Shown: positions 1 through 12,921, counted from the stretch's first letter. The stretch: 64,000 bases of DNA from Pseudomonas caspiana (GCF_002158995.1 NZ_LOHF01000013.1:89553-153552), one strand, 5' to 3'. Numbers and translations are program-made. Notes: generated by a model from the sequence alone, not told the origin.

Positions 1-2159
1 TACTCTTGCAGGGCTCGAAACTGCAGGTCGCGACCCAAGCCCCCGGAAGTTACATCCTCGAGCCGATCCCGGATAACGGCTCTGTACTGTTAGCTCCAAC
101 GGCGATCAACAGCATGTTATCCACAGGCATCGAATCCCCCTTGCCCGATCGCGGTTACAAGGCGCAGACGAGTCGTGCCGGGACCAAGACCAGTACGCCG
201 CTTTCCGAAACGCCGCGTTCTGTTTCAGTCGTTACGGCCCAGCGCCTGAAAGACCAGAAGACCCAGACTCTGACGGAAGCGTTGGGTTATGTGCCGGGTA
301 TCTTCGCGCCGCCTTTTGCCGCTGGGGATAACCTGGCGGGGGATCTTTTCTTTATCCGTGGGTTTAACGCCACCGACTACGGTTACGGCTTGATGCGCGA
401 TGGTTTGCGTGTACAAGGAAATCGTTACGACACCACCACAGAGCCTTATGGACTCGAGCGGGTCGAGATATTCCGTGGGCCTTCGTCGATTCTTTACGGT
501 GAAAACGCGCCGGGCGGGCTGGTCAATGTGGTGAGCAAGCGGCCTACCGCCGACTCTCAAGGCGAGGTCCAGCTCAGCTATGGTTCAAACAACCGTCGGC
601 AATTGGGTGTGGATATATCCGGGCCGTTGGATGAGACCGGCAATATTCTTGGTCGCGTCGTCATGCTTGGCCGCAATGCAGATACACAAACTGATCATGT
701 TCCTGATGACCGGATGTACATCGCGCCTTCACTGACCTTGAATTTCGATGACTACAACAGCTTGACCCTTCTGGGCAGCTACCAGAAGGACCACACCAAC
801 ATGGAGCTGGGCCTTCCTGCTGCAGGGACGTTGCTGCGCAACCCGAATGGCAAGCTGGACAAGGACGCCATGCTTGGCGTGCCGGACTGGAACACTTTCG
901 AGCGCGAGATGTGGAGCGCCGGCTATGAATTCAGTCACAGCTTCAACGACGATTGGCAGTTCAGGCAGAACTCACGCTACATGCAGTCGCGGATTACTCG
1001 TCATGAAACCTGGCCGGGTAACCTCAATAACGGCGGTTACGGCACGTTGTTGAACGTCACGGCCTACGATCGCTATAACAAATCGATGGTCTACTCACTG
1101 GATAATCAGCTGGAAGGAAAATTCAGTACTGGCGGGCTGGAAAACACGGTGCTGTTCGGTGCCAGCTTTGACCGTACCTCGTTCAGTCAGGACTGGAACG
1201 CCGGTGCTGCGGGTCGTATCAATATATTCGAACCGATTTATACACAGGATCCTGTGACTTCAATTGCAGTGCAAAACACTCTGCTGGAACAACAGATGCA
1301 AGGCCTCTATGGGCAGATCCAGAGCAAGTACGACAATTGGATAGTCTTGCTGGGAGGCCGGCAGGACTGGGTAGACAGTGATTTCCGCAACAAGCTGGCG
1401 CCCGGCGGCGACATCAGCTCCAGCGACAAGAAATTCACCTGGCAGGGCGGCGTCATGTACCAGTTCGACAACGATTTTACGCCGTATGTCAGCTACTCAA
1501 CTGCGTTCGTACCCGTGCAGCAGATATCCAACGGTGGAACACCGCTCGACCCGATCACCAGTAGCCAGTACGAAGTAGGCTTCAAATACGAACCTGTCGG
1601 CTGGAACACCGCTATTACGGCCTCGATCTATGACCTGCGCAAACAAGACGACACCTACTTTGATTCGGTAACGTCCAGCTATCGCCAAGTCGGTGAAAGT
1701 CGCTCCAAGGGCGTTGAGCTTGAGGTCAACAGTGACGTCAATGAGAACCTTAACCTAACGGCATCGTATTCCTACACCAATGCCCGTGTAACCAAGGACG
1801 CCGCGGGATCATTGATCGAAGGCCATCAGATAACTGGTGTGCCGCGTAATCAGGCGTCCGCCTGGGCCAAGTATCGTTTCCTTGATGGATACCTCAATGG
1901 CTTCCACGTGGGGGCGGGCATACGTTATTTCGACAGCGCTTTCTCATACACACCTGCGGCGCTGTACGGCAAGCTAGATGCTGGCGACGTTACTCTGGTG
2001 GACGCAAATGTTGGATACCAGATCGACAAGCATTGGTCGGTGGACGTAAACGCCAAGAATCTGTTCGATAAGGAATACGTCTCAGGTTGCAACGATGCGG
2101 GCCGCTGCTATTGGGGCGACAGCCGTACGTTGCTAGGTACGGTCAGCTACAACTGGTAA
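1..2159 (+). CDS. TonB-dependent siderophore receptor (5' end outside window)
   Basis: Outer-membrane receptor for uptake of a ferric siderophore, powered by TonB-ExbBD. The open frame runs off the left edge. The first visible residues (GSKLQV, then YILEP) look like the end of an STN signalling domain, so the true start lies upstream; the TTG at position 6 is not a credible start. Counting from that TTG, the plug domain begins near residue 67 (ETPRSVSVVT), followed by an FIRGF motif near 116-120 and a long beta-barrel. The barrel has the usual NLFDKEY segment close to the C-terminus, and the protein ends in an aromatic residue (SYNW). An STN tail suggests a transducer-type receptor working with an anti-sigma/sigma pair, which would lie outside the window. 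The ligand cannot be told from sequence; the ferrichrome/ferrioxamine subfamily is a guess. It converges with mnmE. Confidence 0.9.
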   Translation, partial: LLQGSKLQVATQAPGSYILEPIPDNGSVLLAPTAINSMLSTGIESPLPDRGYKAQTSRAGTKTSTPLSETPRSVSVVTAQRLKDQKTQTLTEALGYVPGIFAPPFAAGDNLAGDLFFIRGFNATDYGYGLMRDGLRVQGNRYDTTTEPYGLERVEIFRGPSSILYGENAPGGLVNVVSKRPTADSQGEVQLSYGSNNRRQLGVDISGPLDETGNILGRVVMLGRNADTQTDHVPDDRMYIAPSLTLNFDDYNSLTLLGSYQKDHTNMELGLPAAGTLLRNPNGKLDKDAMLGVPDWNTFEREMWSAGYEFSHSFNDDWQFRQNSRYMQSRITRHETWPGNLNNGGYGTLLNVTAYDRYNKSMVYSLDNQLEGKFSTGGLENTVLFGASFDRTSFSQDWNAGAAGRINIFEPIYTQDPVTSIAVQNTLLEQQMQGLYGQIQSKYDNWIVLLGGRQDWVDSDFRNKLAPGGDISSSDKKFTWQGGVMYQFDNDFTPYVSYSTAFVPVQQISNGGTPLDPITSSQYEVGFKYEPVGWNTAITASIYDLRKQDDTYFDSVTSSYRQVGESRSKGVELEVNSDVNENLNLTASYSYTNARVTKDAAGSLIEGHQITGVPRNQASAWAKYRFLDGYLNGFHVGAGIRYFDSAFSYTPAALYGKLDAGDVTLVDANVGYQIDKHWSVDVNAKNLFDKEYVSGCNDAGRCYWGDSRTLLGTVSYNW

Positions 2160-2174
2160 GTCTGTGGATATCCT

Positions 2175-2200
2175 GGCCATTGAAGTTATCCCCAATGGCC
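2175..2200. terminator. Stem-loop between convergent receptor and mnmE
   Basis: An 8-bp perfect inverted repeat (GGCCATTG / CAATGGCC) with a 10-nt loop lies in the 52-bp gap between two convergent stop codons. There is no clear T tract, so it may be a weak bidirectional terminator or an RNA-end stabiliser. Confidence 0.35.
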
Positions 2201-2211
2201 TGCTTCCCAGA

Positions 2212-3582
2212 CTATTTACCGATGCAGAAGCTGGAAAAAATCCGTCCTAACAGATCATCGGAGCTAAATGCGCCAGTGATCTCGGCCAGAGATTGCTGGG
2301 CCTGACGCAGATCTTCAGCCAGTAACTCCCCTGCTCCCGCCATGGTTAGCTGTGCCCGGCCATGTTCAAGTGAGCCGCTTGCATGACGCAGCGCTTCGAG
2401 ATGACGCCTGCGGGCACTGAAACTGCTTTCCGAGGTTTGCTCATAGCCCATGCAGGCTTTGAGATGCTCGCGCAGCAGATCCAGGCCTTCGCCTGCTGAT
2501 TTGGCGCTCAGGCTTATGGTGACGTGGCCATCCTTACTGGTCTGCAGCTCAATGGCTTCGCCGCTGAGATCAGCCTTGTTGCGGATCAAGGTCACCTTTG
2601 CAGGATCCGGCCGCTGCTGCAAAAACTCTGGCCATAGCGCGAACGGATCAAGTGCTTCTGGCGCTGTTGCATCCACAACCAGCAACACACGGTCAGCTTC
2701 ACCAATTGCCTTGAGGGCCCGCTGTACACCAATCTTCTCGACCTGGTCTTCCGTGTCGCGTAGCCCGGCTGTGTCCACCACATGCAGAGGCATACCATCA
2801 ATGTGGATATGTTCTCGCAGAATGTCCCGGGTAGTGCCGGCAATTTCGGTCACGATGGCGGCTTCTTTACCGGCCAGAGCATTCAACAGACTGGACTTTC
2901 CTGCGTTCGGCCGGCCTGCGATTACTACTGTCATCCCGTCGCGTAGCAGAGCACCTTGGCCAGCTTCCCGCATGACTGTGGATAACTCGTCGCGCACACT
3001 GTCCAGCATACTCAACACATGGCCATCGGCGAGAAAATCAATTTCCTCCTCCGGGAAGTCGATCGCAGCTTCAACATAGATACGCAGACCAATCAGCTTT
3101 TCGGTCAAGTTATCCACACGGCGCGAAAACGCGCCTTGTAATGAACGCAACGCGTTGCGTGCAGCCTGTGCAGAACTTGCTTCAATCAGGTCGGCTATCG
3201 CCTCGGCCTGCGCCAGATCCAGCTTGTCATTGAGGAAAGCCCGTTCGCTAAACTCTCCCGGCCGGGCCAGCCGACTTCCTAACTCCAGGCATCGCTGCAG
3301 CAGCATATCCAGAACAACCGGGCCGCCGTGCCCCTGAAGCTCAAGAACGTCTTCACCTGTGAATGAGTTAGGGCCGGGAAAATACAGGGCGATACCTTCA
3401 TCGATGACTTGCCCGGCCCCATCTTCAAACGGGCCGTAATGTGCAAATCGCGGTTTCAGAGTCCGCCCTGTGATAGCTGATGCAGCCTTGGCGGCAAGCG
3501 GTCCGGAAATACGCACGATGCCTACCCCGCCGCGGCCTTGTGCGGTGGCGATGGCTGCAATGGTTTCACGTGGGGCATTCAT
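2212..3582 (-). CDS. mnmE: tRNA modification GTPase MnmE
   Basis: With MnmG it makes the 5-carboxymethylaminomethyl modification of wobble U34 in certain tRNAs. The 456-residue protein has the N-terminal tetrahydrofolate-binding domain (starts [19 protein letters not shown]), a central G domain with the P-loop GRPNAGKS at 223-230 and a TAGLRDT switch region, and the family C-terminus CIGK, whose cysteine is needed for activity. A longer frame reaches back to 3624, but the start at 3582 gives the conserved N-terminus and the usual length. mnmG is not in the window. It lies downstream of yidC on the same strand with a gap of about 78 bp, as is usual in Pseudomonas. Confidence 0.97.
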   Translation of the reverse strand: MNAPRETIAAIATAQGRGGVGIVRISGPLAAKAASAITGRTLKPRFAHYGPFEDGAGQVIDEGIALYFPGPNSFTGEDVLELQGHGGPVVLDMLLQRCLELGSRLARPGEFSERAFLNDKLDLAQAEAIADLIEASSAQAARNALRSLQGAFSRRVDNLTEKLIGLRIYVEAAIDFPEEEIDFLADGHVLSMLDSVRDELSTVMREAGQGALLRDGMTVVIAGRPNAGKSSLLNALAGKEAAIVTEIAGTTRDILREHIHIDGMPLHVVDTAGLRDTEDQVEKIGVQRALKAIGEADRVLLVVDATAPEALDPFALWPEFLQQRPDPAKVTLIRNKADLSGEAIELQTSKDGHVTISLSAKSAGEGLDLLREHLKACMGYEQTSESSFSARRRHLEALRHASGSLEHGRAQLTMAGAGELLAEDLRQAQQSLAEITGAFSSDDLLGRIFSSFCIGK

Positions 3583-3660
3583 AGCGCGGCTCCGGGACAA
3601 ATAGCAGATAGCAAAACGCCCCACTAGGGGGCGCCTTGTACAACTTATTCACAGGCTAGA

Positions 3661-5343
3661 TCAAGCTTCGGCTTTTTTGGTGGCCGCTTCGATCTTGCGA
3701 GTGATGTAAGCCTGTTGAGCGATCGACAGGGTGTTGTTCACAACCCAGTACAGAACTAGACCAGCAGGGAACCACAGGAAGAAGAACGTGAAGATGATTG
3801 GCATCATTTTCATGACCTTGGCCTGCATCGGATCCGGCGGAGTCGGGTTCAAACGCTGCTGGATGAACATGGTCGCGCCCATGATGATCGGCAGAATAAA
3901 GAACGGGTCTTTGATCGACAGGTCGGTTATCCACAGAATCCAAGGTGCCTGACGCATCTCGACGCTTTCAAGCAGAACCCAGTACAGCGACAGGAACACC
4001 GGCATTTGTACAAGAATTGGCAAGCATCCACCCAGCGGGTTGATCTTCTCTTTCTTGTACAGCTCCATCATCGCCTGCGACATTTTCTGACGATCGTCGC
4101 CATGCTGCTCTTTCAGGATCGCGAGTTTAGGAGCAACTGCGCGCATGCGAGCCATGGATTTGTAGCTGGCTGCCGACAATGGGAAGAACAGACCCTTGAT
4201 CAGCATGGTCAGGAAGATAATCGACCAGCCCCAGTTACCCACAATGGCGTGGATATGTTGCAGCAACCAGAAGATCGGTTGGGCAATGAACCACAGGATG
4301 CCGTAGTCGACGGTCAATTCCAGACCTGGGGACAACTCTTTCAGTACCGCCTGGCTTTTCGGACCGGCATACAACGTGGCACTCAACTCACCTTTGCTAC
4401 CCGGTGCAATTGTTACAGCCGGGCCAGTAAAACCGATGATGTAGTTGCCCTGGCTGTCTTTACGAGTCTGAACTGCGTTGGCAGTGTCCTTGCTCGGGAT
4501 CCAGGCCGTTACGAAGTAGTGCTGCAACCAGGCAACCCAACCACCTTGAACGGTTTCCTTGAGCTGAGCCTTGTCGATATCTTTCATCGACACTTTTTTG
4601 TATGGCTCGGCAGCTGTCCACAGTGCGGCGCCCAGGTAGGTCGCAGTACCCGTGGCAGTTGTGGAAGATGGATCATCGCTGCCGTCACGTTTCAGCTGAG
4701 CAAACAGGTTACCCGACCAAGGCTGGGCACTCTGGTTGTCGATCTCGTAGCTGACAACCAGATCGTACAGGCCGCGCTTGAACGTAAAGCGTTTGATGTA
4801 GTTAACACCGTTGTCGGTGAACTTCAGTTCGACTACCAGATTCTCCTGGCCATCGGCCAGTTGGTAGCTTTTCTGTGCAGACGAGTAAACCGGACGACCT
4901 GCTGGACGAGCATCGAGACCATTGCTACCGGTCAGGCCGCTTTGTGCCAGAAAAGTACGTTCGCCACCGTTATCAAACAGCTGGAACGGGACTTCAGGAT
5001 GATCCTGACGACGTGGATACAGTGGCAGTCGCAGTTGAACGACGTCGCCGCCGACCGGGTCGATTGCCAGGTTGAGCACATCGGTTTTGACCTGAATGAG
5101 GTCTTTGCTGGCGACTGTCGGAGCTTCCAGAGGAGCAGCAGCTTCGCCATTAGCGCTAGGAACATCTGCACTTGCAGACGTTTGAGCACCAGTAGCCGTG
5201 TCCGGAATGCCCGGTGCAGGTGTGCTGGCAGCAACATTCTGAGTCGGCAAGGCGGCTTGGCCGTAGTCTTGGTTCCATTTCAGAACCCCGACATAGGTCA
5301 CGATTGCCAGGGCGACGATCAGGATCGTGCGTTTAATATCCAT
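3661..5343 (-). CDS. yidC: Membrane protein insertase YidC
   Basis: Inserts and folds inner-membrane proteins, alone or with SecYEG. At 560 residues it is typical of gamma-proteobacteria. An N-terminal signal anchor (about residues 7-22) is followed by an Ala/Pro/Thr-rich linker, then the large periplasmic P1 domain. The conserved C-terminal hydrophobic core (from about residue 345) carries the NPLGGCLPILVQMPVF segment, and the tail is Lys/Ala-rich. It starts 2 bp after the yidD stop and is the last gene of the rpmH-rnpA-yidD-yidC run, linking membrane biogenesis to the ribosome and RNase P genes beside oriC. Confidence 0.98.
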   Translation of the reverse strand: MDIKRTILIVALAIVTYVGVLKWNQDYGQAALPTQNVAASTPAPGIPDTATGAQTSASADVPSANGEAAAPLEAPTVASKDLIQVKTDVLNLAIDPVGGDVVQLRLPLYPRRQDHPEVPFQLFDNGGERTFLAQSGLTGSNGLDARPAGRPVYSSAQKSYQLADGQENLVVELKFTDNGVNYIKRFTFKRGLYDLVVSYEIDNQSAQPWSGNLFAQLKRDGSDDPSSTTATGTATYLGAALWTAAEPYKKVSMKDIDKAQLKETVQGGWVAWLQHYFVTAWIPSKDTANAVQTRKDSQGNYIIGFTGPAVTIAPGSKGELSATLYAGPKSQAVLKELSPGLELTVDYGILWFIAQPIFWLLQHIHAIVGNWGWSIIFLTMLIKGLFFPLSAASYKSMARMRAVAPKLAILKEQHGDDRQKMSQAMMELYKKEKINPLGGCLPILVQMPVFLSLYWVLLESVEMRQAPWILWITDLSIKDPFFILPIIMGATMFIQQRLNPTPPDPMQAKVMKMMPIIFTFFFLWFPAGLVLYWVVNNTLSIAQQAYITRKIEAATKKAEA

Positions 5344-5345
5344 GA

Positions 5346-5591
5346 TTACTCGGCCATCGAAGAAGAACGGGAGGTAGGGACAGGCGGAACCGGGTCATAA
5401 CCACCGGGATTCCACGGATGACAGCGACCTAATCGACGAAAGGTCAGCCAGCCACCGCGCAGAAGGCCATGATTTTCAATGGCTTCATACGCGTAGCAGG
5501 AGCAACTGGGGTAGAAACGACAGTGACTGGCCATCAGCGGGCTAATGGCATAGCGATAGAACTGGATCGGAACGAGTGCCAGTTTACGCAT
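5346..5591 (-). CDS. yidD: Membrane protein insertion efficiency factor YidD
   Basis: Small (81 aa), membrane-associated helper of YidC-dependent insertion. It has the family signature of clustered cysteines and aromatics ([11 protein letters not shown], then [14 protein letters not shown]) after an amphipathic N-terminus. Its ATG overlaps the 3' end of rnpA (rnpA stops at 5584), and its stop is 2 bp from yidC, which indicates translational coupling. Confidence 0.95.
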   Translation of the reverse strand: MRKLALVPIQFYRYAISPLMASHCRFYPSCSCYAYEAIENHGLLRGGWLTFRRLGRCHPWNPGGYDPVPPVPTSRSSSMAE

Positions 5592-5985
5592 CGGTACTAT
5601 CTACCCCTGCAGTTTCGGTTTTTGCCTCTGGAGTCGGCCGGCTGCGTGCCAGACGTTTCCATAACTTGCCGAAATGCTGAATCAATTCGGGGCTTTCTAC
5701 GTCACCCAAGCCTTTACGCGCGACAATCACGATATCCCAGCCGACCAAGTTGTCTTGGTGGTGGCGAAATGATTCGCGCATCAGGCGTTTCAAGCGGTTG
5801 CGCTCAACGGAGAGTTTGACGCTCTTTTTACCGATAACCAGCCCCAGACGGGGGTGATCGAGGTCGTTGTTGCGCGCAAGGAGCAGGAGATTTTTCCCCG
5901 GAACCTTGCCGGTAGGGGAGTCAAAGACTGCCTTGAAATGCCGGGGAGTAAGCAAACGCTTTTCCCGACTGAAGTCCTGACTCAC
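5584..5985 (-). CDS. rnpA: Ribonuclease P protein component
   Basis: Protein subunit of RNase P, which matures the 5' ends of tRNAs. I place the start at the GTG at 5985, giving 133 residues beginning [17 protein letters not shown], the normal Pseudomonas N-terminus and length. An open frame extends upstream to 6081 but runs back through rpmH, so the longer form is rejected. The RNA-binding RNR motif region ([15 protein letters not shown]) is present. A GGAGG lies directly against the GTG, unusually close for a Shine-Dalgarno. Only 16 bp separate it from rpmH, so translation may be coupled. The C-terminal tail is Pro/Thr-rich and variable. Confidence 0.93.
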   Translation of the reverse strand: MSQDFSREKRLLTPRHFKAVFDSPTGKVPGKNLLLLARNNDLDHPRLGLVIGKKSVKLSVERNRLKRLMRESFRHHQDNLVGWDIVIVARKGLGDVESPELIQHFGKLWKRLARSRPTPEAKTETAGVDSTDA

Positions 5986-6001
5986 CTCCAGTGCCGGATT
6001 A

Positions 6002-6136
6002 TCAAACTGCCAGACGCGCACGACCTTTGGCGCGGCGACGCGACAGGACGGCACGGCCGTTCTTGGTGGCCATGCGAGCACGGAAGCCGTGAGTGCGAGC
6101 GCGTTTGATAGTGCTTGGTTGGAAAGTACGTTTCAT
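6002..6136 (-). CDS. rpmH: 50S ribosomal protein L34
   Basis: A 44-residue, highly basic ribosomal protein starting [18 protein letters not shown], a near-invariant L34 sequence. It is the first gene of the rpmH-rnpA-yidD-yidC operon, reading away from oriC, and is too short for most ORF filters. A good sigma-70 promoter lies 61-89 bp upstream. Confidence 0.98.
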   Translation of the reverse strand: MKRTFQPSTIKRARTHGFRARMATKNGRAVLSRRRAKGRARLAV

Positions 6137-6196
6137 GGCGTGTTACCTGGTTCGTCCACAACGGGCCGGAATGGCCCCCGTTTTAAGAGACCGGGG

Positions 6197-6225
6197 ATTC
6201 TAGAGAAAGCAAGCCTCTAGGTCAA
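6197..6225 (-). promoter_or_regulatory. rpmH operon promoter
   Basis: Read on the minus strand: TTGACC, a 17-bp spacer, then TAGAAT. This matches the sigma-70 -35 and -10 boxes at 5/6 positions each with ideal spacing. It would start a transcript about 50-55 nt before the rpmH ATG. Confidence 0.75.
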
Positions 6226-6310
6226 TTTCCAACCAACGTTTCCTTCATTTAGTTATGTAACTGCTCTCGGATCACTTTTCACCGCTTCCCGAGGTTTTAC
6301 GTCTTGCCCA

Positions 6311-6366
6311 GATATAGAAATAAAGAAGAGAAGTATTTAAAGCTTCTTTATAGAGCTTATTAAAGC
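6311..6366. other. AT-rich stretch of oriC (candidate unwinding element)
   Basis: About 56 bp of strongly A/T-biased sequence in an otherwise GC-rich region, next to the first DnaA box. It contains a 9-bp inverted repeat (ATAAAGAAG at 6320-6328, CTTCTTTAT at 6343-6351). Position and composition fit the DNA unwinding element, but that role is inferred. Confidence 0.6.
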
Positions 6367-6382
6367 AAGGCAGGACATCTTC

Positions 6383-6391
6383 TGTGGATAA
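6383..6391 (-). promoter_or_regulatory. DnaA box (perfect)
   Basis: TTATCCACA on the minus strand; borders the AT-rich block of oriC. Confidence 0.85.
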
Positions 6392-6499
6392 CTACTCTAA
6401 AGCCTCTAGAATCAAGCTGTACAGAGAATGACAACACTGTCGAGAAACAGTGCTCTGCCTGTGCTGCGCTGTCGGAAAACCTGTGTGTGGAATGGCATT

Positions 6500-6508
6500 T
6501 TATCCACA
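6500..6508 (+). promoter_or_regulatory. DnaA box (perfect)
   Basis: TTATCCACA in the centre of oriC, 6 bp from the next box, so the two are placed for cooperative binding. Confidence 0.88.
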
Positions 6509-6514
6509 GAGCGT

Positions 6515-6523
6515 TTATCCACA
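6515..6523 (+). promoter_or_regulatory. DnaA box (perfect)
   Basis: TTATCCACA, second of a close direct pair in oriC. Confidence 0.88.
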
Positions 6524-6561
6524 GATTTCAGGGTCTGGTTATGCAAAGAGCTGAGGCTGGG

Positions 6562-6570
6562 TTATCCACA
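6562..6570 (+). promoter_or_regulatory. DnaA box (perfect), followed by a weak box at 6575-6583
   Basis: TTATCCACA. A one-mismatch copy, TTATGCACA, follows 4 bp downstream in the same orientation. Confidence 0.85.
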
Positions 6571-6646
6571 GGGCTTATGCACATGCCGTTGGTCGGCTTG
6601 ATTGCATATAAACGCTGGATTTATCCCGGACTCCAAGCCACCTACA

Positions 6647-6655
6647 TGTGGATAA
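6647..6655 (-). promoter_or_regulatory. DnaA box overlapping the dnaA promoter
   Basis: TTATCCACA on the minus strand. It covers the candidate -35 hexamer of the dnaA promoter, so DnaA bound here should block RNA polymerase. Confidence 0.82.
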
Positions 6656-6677
6656 GTACCGCGGCGGTCGGTACAAT
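6649..6677 (+). promoter_or_regulatory. dnaA promoter
   Basis: TGGATA (4/6 to the -35 consensus), a 17-bp spacer, then TACAAT (5/6 to the -10). The -10 ends 38 bp before the dnaA ATG. The -35 lies wholly within the DnaA box at 6647-6655. Confidence 0.6.
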
Positions 6678-6715
6678 GGCGGCTGTTTTTGCCTCACCGG
6701 CTTTTAACCTAGGGG

Positions 6716-8233
6716 ATGTCCGTGTCATTGGAACTTTGGCAGCAATGCGTAGAGCTTTTGCGCGATGAGCTGCCTGCCCAGCAATTCAACACCTGGATCC
6801 GTCCGCTACAGGTTGAAGCCGAAGGCGACGAGTTGCGTGTCTATGCACCGAACCGTTTTGTTCTCGATTGGGTCAACGAAAAGTACCTGAGTCGTTTGCT
6901 TGAACTGTTGGGGGAGCATGGCCAAGGTTTGGCCCCCGCGCTTTCTCTATTAATAGGTAGCAAGCGCAGTTCCGCCCCTCGTGCAGCACCGAATGCGCCA
7001 TTGGCTGCGGCTGCTTCGCAAGCCATAGCGGCAAGCCAGCCTGTGAGTCAGGCGCCCGCACCTGCTCAAGTGGCCACTCCTGCACCCGTACAGCCACAGG
7101 TAAACGACGAGCCCTCTCGCGATAGCTTCGACCCGATGGCTGGTGCCAGTTCTCAGCAAGCGCCTGCTCGAGCCGAGCAGCGTACTGTTCAGGTTGAAGG
7201 TGCCCTCAAACACACCAGCTATCTGAACCGCACGTTCACCTTCGAGAATTTTGTCGAGGGTAAGTCCAACCAGCTGGCCCGCGCTGCTGCCTGGCAGGTG
7301 GCGGATAATCCCAAGCATGGTTACAACCCGCTCTTCCTTTATGGTGGTGTGGGCTTGGGTAAAACGCACTTGATGCACGCTGTGGGTAACCACCTGCTCA
7401 AGAAGAATCCGAATGCCAAAGTGGTATACCTGCATTCGGAGCGTTTTGTGGCCGACATGGTCAAAGCACTTCAGTTGAACGCAATCAATGAGTTCAAACG
7501 TTTTTACCGTTCGGTGGATGCGTTGCTGATCGATGACATTCAGTTTTTCGCCCGAAAGGAGCGCTCTCAGGAAGAGTTTTTCCATACCTTCAACGCTCTG
7601 CTCGAAGGCGGTCAGCAGGTCATTCTGACCAGCGATCGTTATCCGAAAGAGATTGAGGGGCTGGAAGAGCGTCTGAAGTCTCGGTTCGGCTGGGGCCTGA
7701 CAGTTGCTGTCGAGCCGCCAGAACTTGAGACCCGGGTCGCGATCCTGATGAAAAAAGCGGATCAGGCGAAGGTGGATCTGCCTCACGATGCTGCATTCTT
7801 TATTGCGCAACGTATCCGATCGAACGTTCGCGAACTTGAAGGTGCGCTCAAGCGTGTTATTGCTCACTCGCACTTCATGGGCCGTGAGATCACAATCGAG
7901 CTGATTCGCGAGTCGTTGAAAGACCTGTTGGCATTGCAGGACAAGCTGGTAAGTGTGGATAACATTCAGCGCACTGTAGCCGAGTACTACAAGATCAAGA
8001 TTTCCGACCTGCTGTCCAAGCGTCGTTCCCGATCTGTAGCCCGGCCGCGTCAGGTGGCGATGGCGTTGTCCAAGGAACTGACTAACCACAGTCTGCCGGA
8101 AATTGGGGATGTGTTTGGCGGTCGCGATCACACCACGGTGCTGCACGCTTGCCGCAAGATCAATGAATTGAAGGAATCCGACGCGGATATTCGCGAGGAC
8201 TACAAGAACCTGCTGCGTACACTGACCACTTGA
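6716..8233 (+). CDS. dnaA: Chromosomal replication initiator protein DnaA
   Basis: Binds DnaA boxes, melts oriC and loads the DnaB helicase. In the 505 residues, domain I at the N-terminus ([15 protein letters not shown]) is followed by a variable Ala/Pro/Gln-rich domain II (about 90-160). The AAA+ domain III has Walker A GGVGLGKT at 210-217 and Walker B LLIDD at 270-274. Domain IV carries the DNA-binding signature GGRDHTTV at 468-475. The ATG follows AGGGG directly, a short-spaced ribosome site. The N-terminus reads MSVSLELW; I recall Pseudomonas homologues starting MSVELW, so a two-codon insertion is possible. First gene of dnaA-dnaN-recF-gyrB. Confidence 0.99.
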   Translation: MSVSLELWQQCVELLRDELPAQQFNTWIRPLQVEAEGDELRVYAPNRFVLDWVNEKYLSRLLELLGEHGQGLAPALSLLIGSKRSSAPRAAPNAPLAAAASQAIAASQPVSQAPAPAQVATPAPVQPQVNDEPSRDSFDPMAGASSQQAPARAEQRTVQVEGALKHTSYLNRTFTFENFVEGKSNQLARAAAWQVADNPKHGYNPLFLYGGVGLGKTHLMHAVGNHLLKKNPNAKVVYLHSERFVADMVKALQLNAINEFKRFYRSVDALLIDDIQFFARKERSQEEFFHTFNALLEGGQQVILTSDRYPKEIEGLEERLKSRFGWGLTVAVEPPELETRVAILMKKADQAKVDLPHDAAFFIAQRIRSNVRELEGALKRVIAHSHFMGREITIELIRESLKDLLALQDKLVSVDNIQRTVAEYYKIKISDLLSKRRSRSVARPRQVAMALSKELTNHSLPEIGDVFGGRDHTTVLHACRKINELKESDADIREDYKNLLRTLTT

Positions 8234-8271
8234 TGACATCAGCGCAGCTTATTAAGGCAAGGGACTAGACC

Positions 8272-9375
8272 ATGCATTTCACCATTCAACGCGAAGCCCT
8301 GTTGAAACCCCTGCAATTGGTCGCCGGCGTTGTTGAACGCCGCCAGACCCTGCCGGTGCTCTCCAACGTTCTTCTGGTTGTCGAAGGGCAGCAGCTATCG
8401 TTGACCGGCACTGATCTTGAAGTCGAACTGGTTGGCCGTGTTCAGCTGGAAGAACCTGCTGAGCCGGGCGAGATCACTGTCCCTGCACGCAAGCTGATGG
8501 ACATTTGCAAAAGCCTGCCGAACGACGTGCTGATCGACATCAAGGTTGATGATGCAAAGCTGATCGTCAAGGCTGGCCGTAGCCGCTTCACGTTGTCGAC
8601 ATTGCCTGCCAATGACTTCCCTACCGTTGAAGAAGGGCCTGGCTCGCTGACCTTTAACCTGGTTCAAAGCAAGCTGCGTCGTTTGATCGAGCGCACCAGT
8701 TTTGCGATGGCTCAGCAGGACGTTCGTTACTACCTCAATGGTATGTTGCTGGAAGTGAGCGCCGGTGTTCTTCGTGCTGTTGCCACCGACGGTCACCGTT
8801 TGGCAATGTGCTCGATGACTGCCGAGATCGAACAGGCTGATCGTCACCAGGTAATCGTTCCACGCAAAGGTATTCTGGAGATGGCGCGGCTGCTGACAGA
8901 ACAGGACGGTATCGTCAGTATTGTTCTGGGCCAGCATCACATCCGCGCGACCACCGGCGAGTTTACTTTCACGTCCAAGCTGGTTGACGGTAAATTCCCG
9001 GACTACGAGCGTGTCCTGCCTAAGGGTGGCGATAAACTTGTACTGGGCGATCGCCAGGCATTGCGTGAAGCGTTCAGCCGCACAGCAATTTTGTCCAACG
9101 AGAAGTACCGCGGCATCCGTCTGCAACTGGCCAGTGGTCAGCTGAAAATCCAGGCGAACAACCCCGAGCAGGAAGAAGCGGAAGAAGAAATCAGCGTCGA
9201 CTACAACGGCGCTTCTCTGGAGATCGGTTTCAACGTCAGCTACTTGCTCGACGTGCTGGGCGTAATGACTACCGAGCAAGTTCGTTTGATCCTGTCTGAC
9301 TCCAACAGCAGTGCGCTGGTGCAGGAATCTGATAATGACGACTCTGCTTATGTAGTTATGCCGATGCGTCTGTAA
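8272..9375 (+). CDS. dnaN: DNA polymerase III sliding clamp (beta subunit)
   Basis: Ring-shaped processivity clamp for DNA polymerase III, also used by repair polymerases and Hda/RIDA. Its 367 residues are the family length (E. coli 366), with three repeated clamp domains. The conserved C-terminus YVVMPMRL forms part of the clamp-partner pocket. It lies 38 bp after dnaA and 20 bp before recF, consistent with one transcript. Confidence 0.99.
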   Translation: MHFTIQREALLKPLQLVAGVVERRQTLPVLSNVLLVVEGQQLSLTGTDLEVELVGRVQLEEPAEPGEITVPARKLMDICKSLPNDVLIDIKVDDAKLIVKAGRSRFTLSTLPANDFPTVEEGPGSLTFNLVQSKLRRLIERTSFAMAQQDVRYYLNGMLLEVSAGVLRAVATDGHRLAMCSMTAEIEQADRHQVIVPRKGILEMARLLTEQDGIVSIVLGQHHIRATTGEFTFTSKLVDGKFPDYERVLPKGGDKLVLGDRQALREAFSRTAILSNEKYRGIRLQLASGQLKIQANNPEQEEAEEEISVDYNGASLEIGFNVSYLLDVLGVMTTEQVRLILSDSNSSALVQESDNDDSAYVVMPMRL

Positions 9376-9395
9376 CCATGTTCAGCAGAAGCTAG

Positions 9396-12921
<3,526 letters not shown>

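Larger units (their letters stand above)
6311..6715. other. oriC: Chromosomal replication origin oriC
   Basis: The 579-bp gap between rpmH and dnaA holds no gene. It carries five perfect 9-mer DnaA boxes: three reading TTATCCACA (6500, 6515, 6562) flanked by two in the opposite orientation (6383, 6647). There is also one single-mismatch box (TTATGCACA at 6575) and an AT-rich block at 6311-6366. A small hairpin CACTGT/ACAGTG sits at 6435-6452. This is the established location of oriC in Pseudomonas. Confidence 0.93.

Noticed and set aside
4006..5400. 464-codon open frame antisense to yidC
   Set aside because: Composition and codon pattern are those of a reverse-frame shadow; yidC is certain on the other strand and the translated product resembles no family.
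5986..6081. Upstream extension of rnpA
   Set aside because: It overlaps rpmH coding sequence in another frame; the GTG at 5985 gives the family N-terminus.
6487..6768. 93-codon open frame across oriC
   Set aside because: Runs through DnaA boxes and the dnaA promoter into dnaA in another frame; not a gene.
6950..8239. 429-codon open frame antisense to dnaA
   Set aside because: Lies almost wholly within dnaA on the opposite strand and shows no domain.
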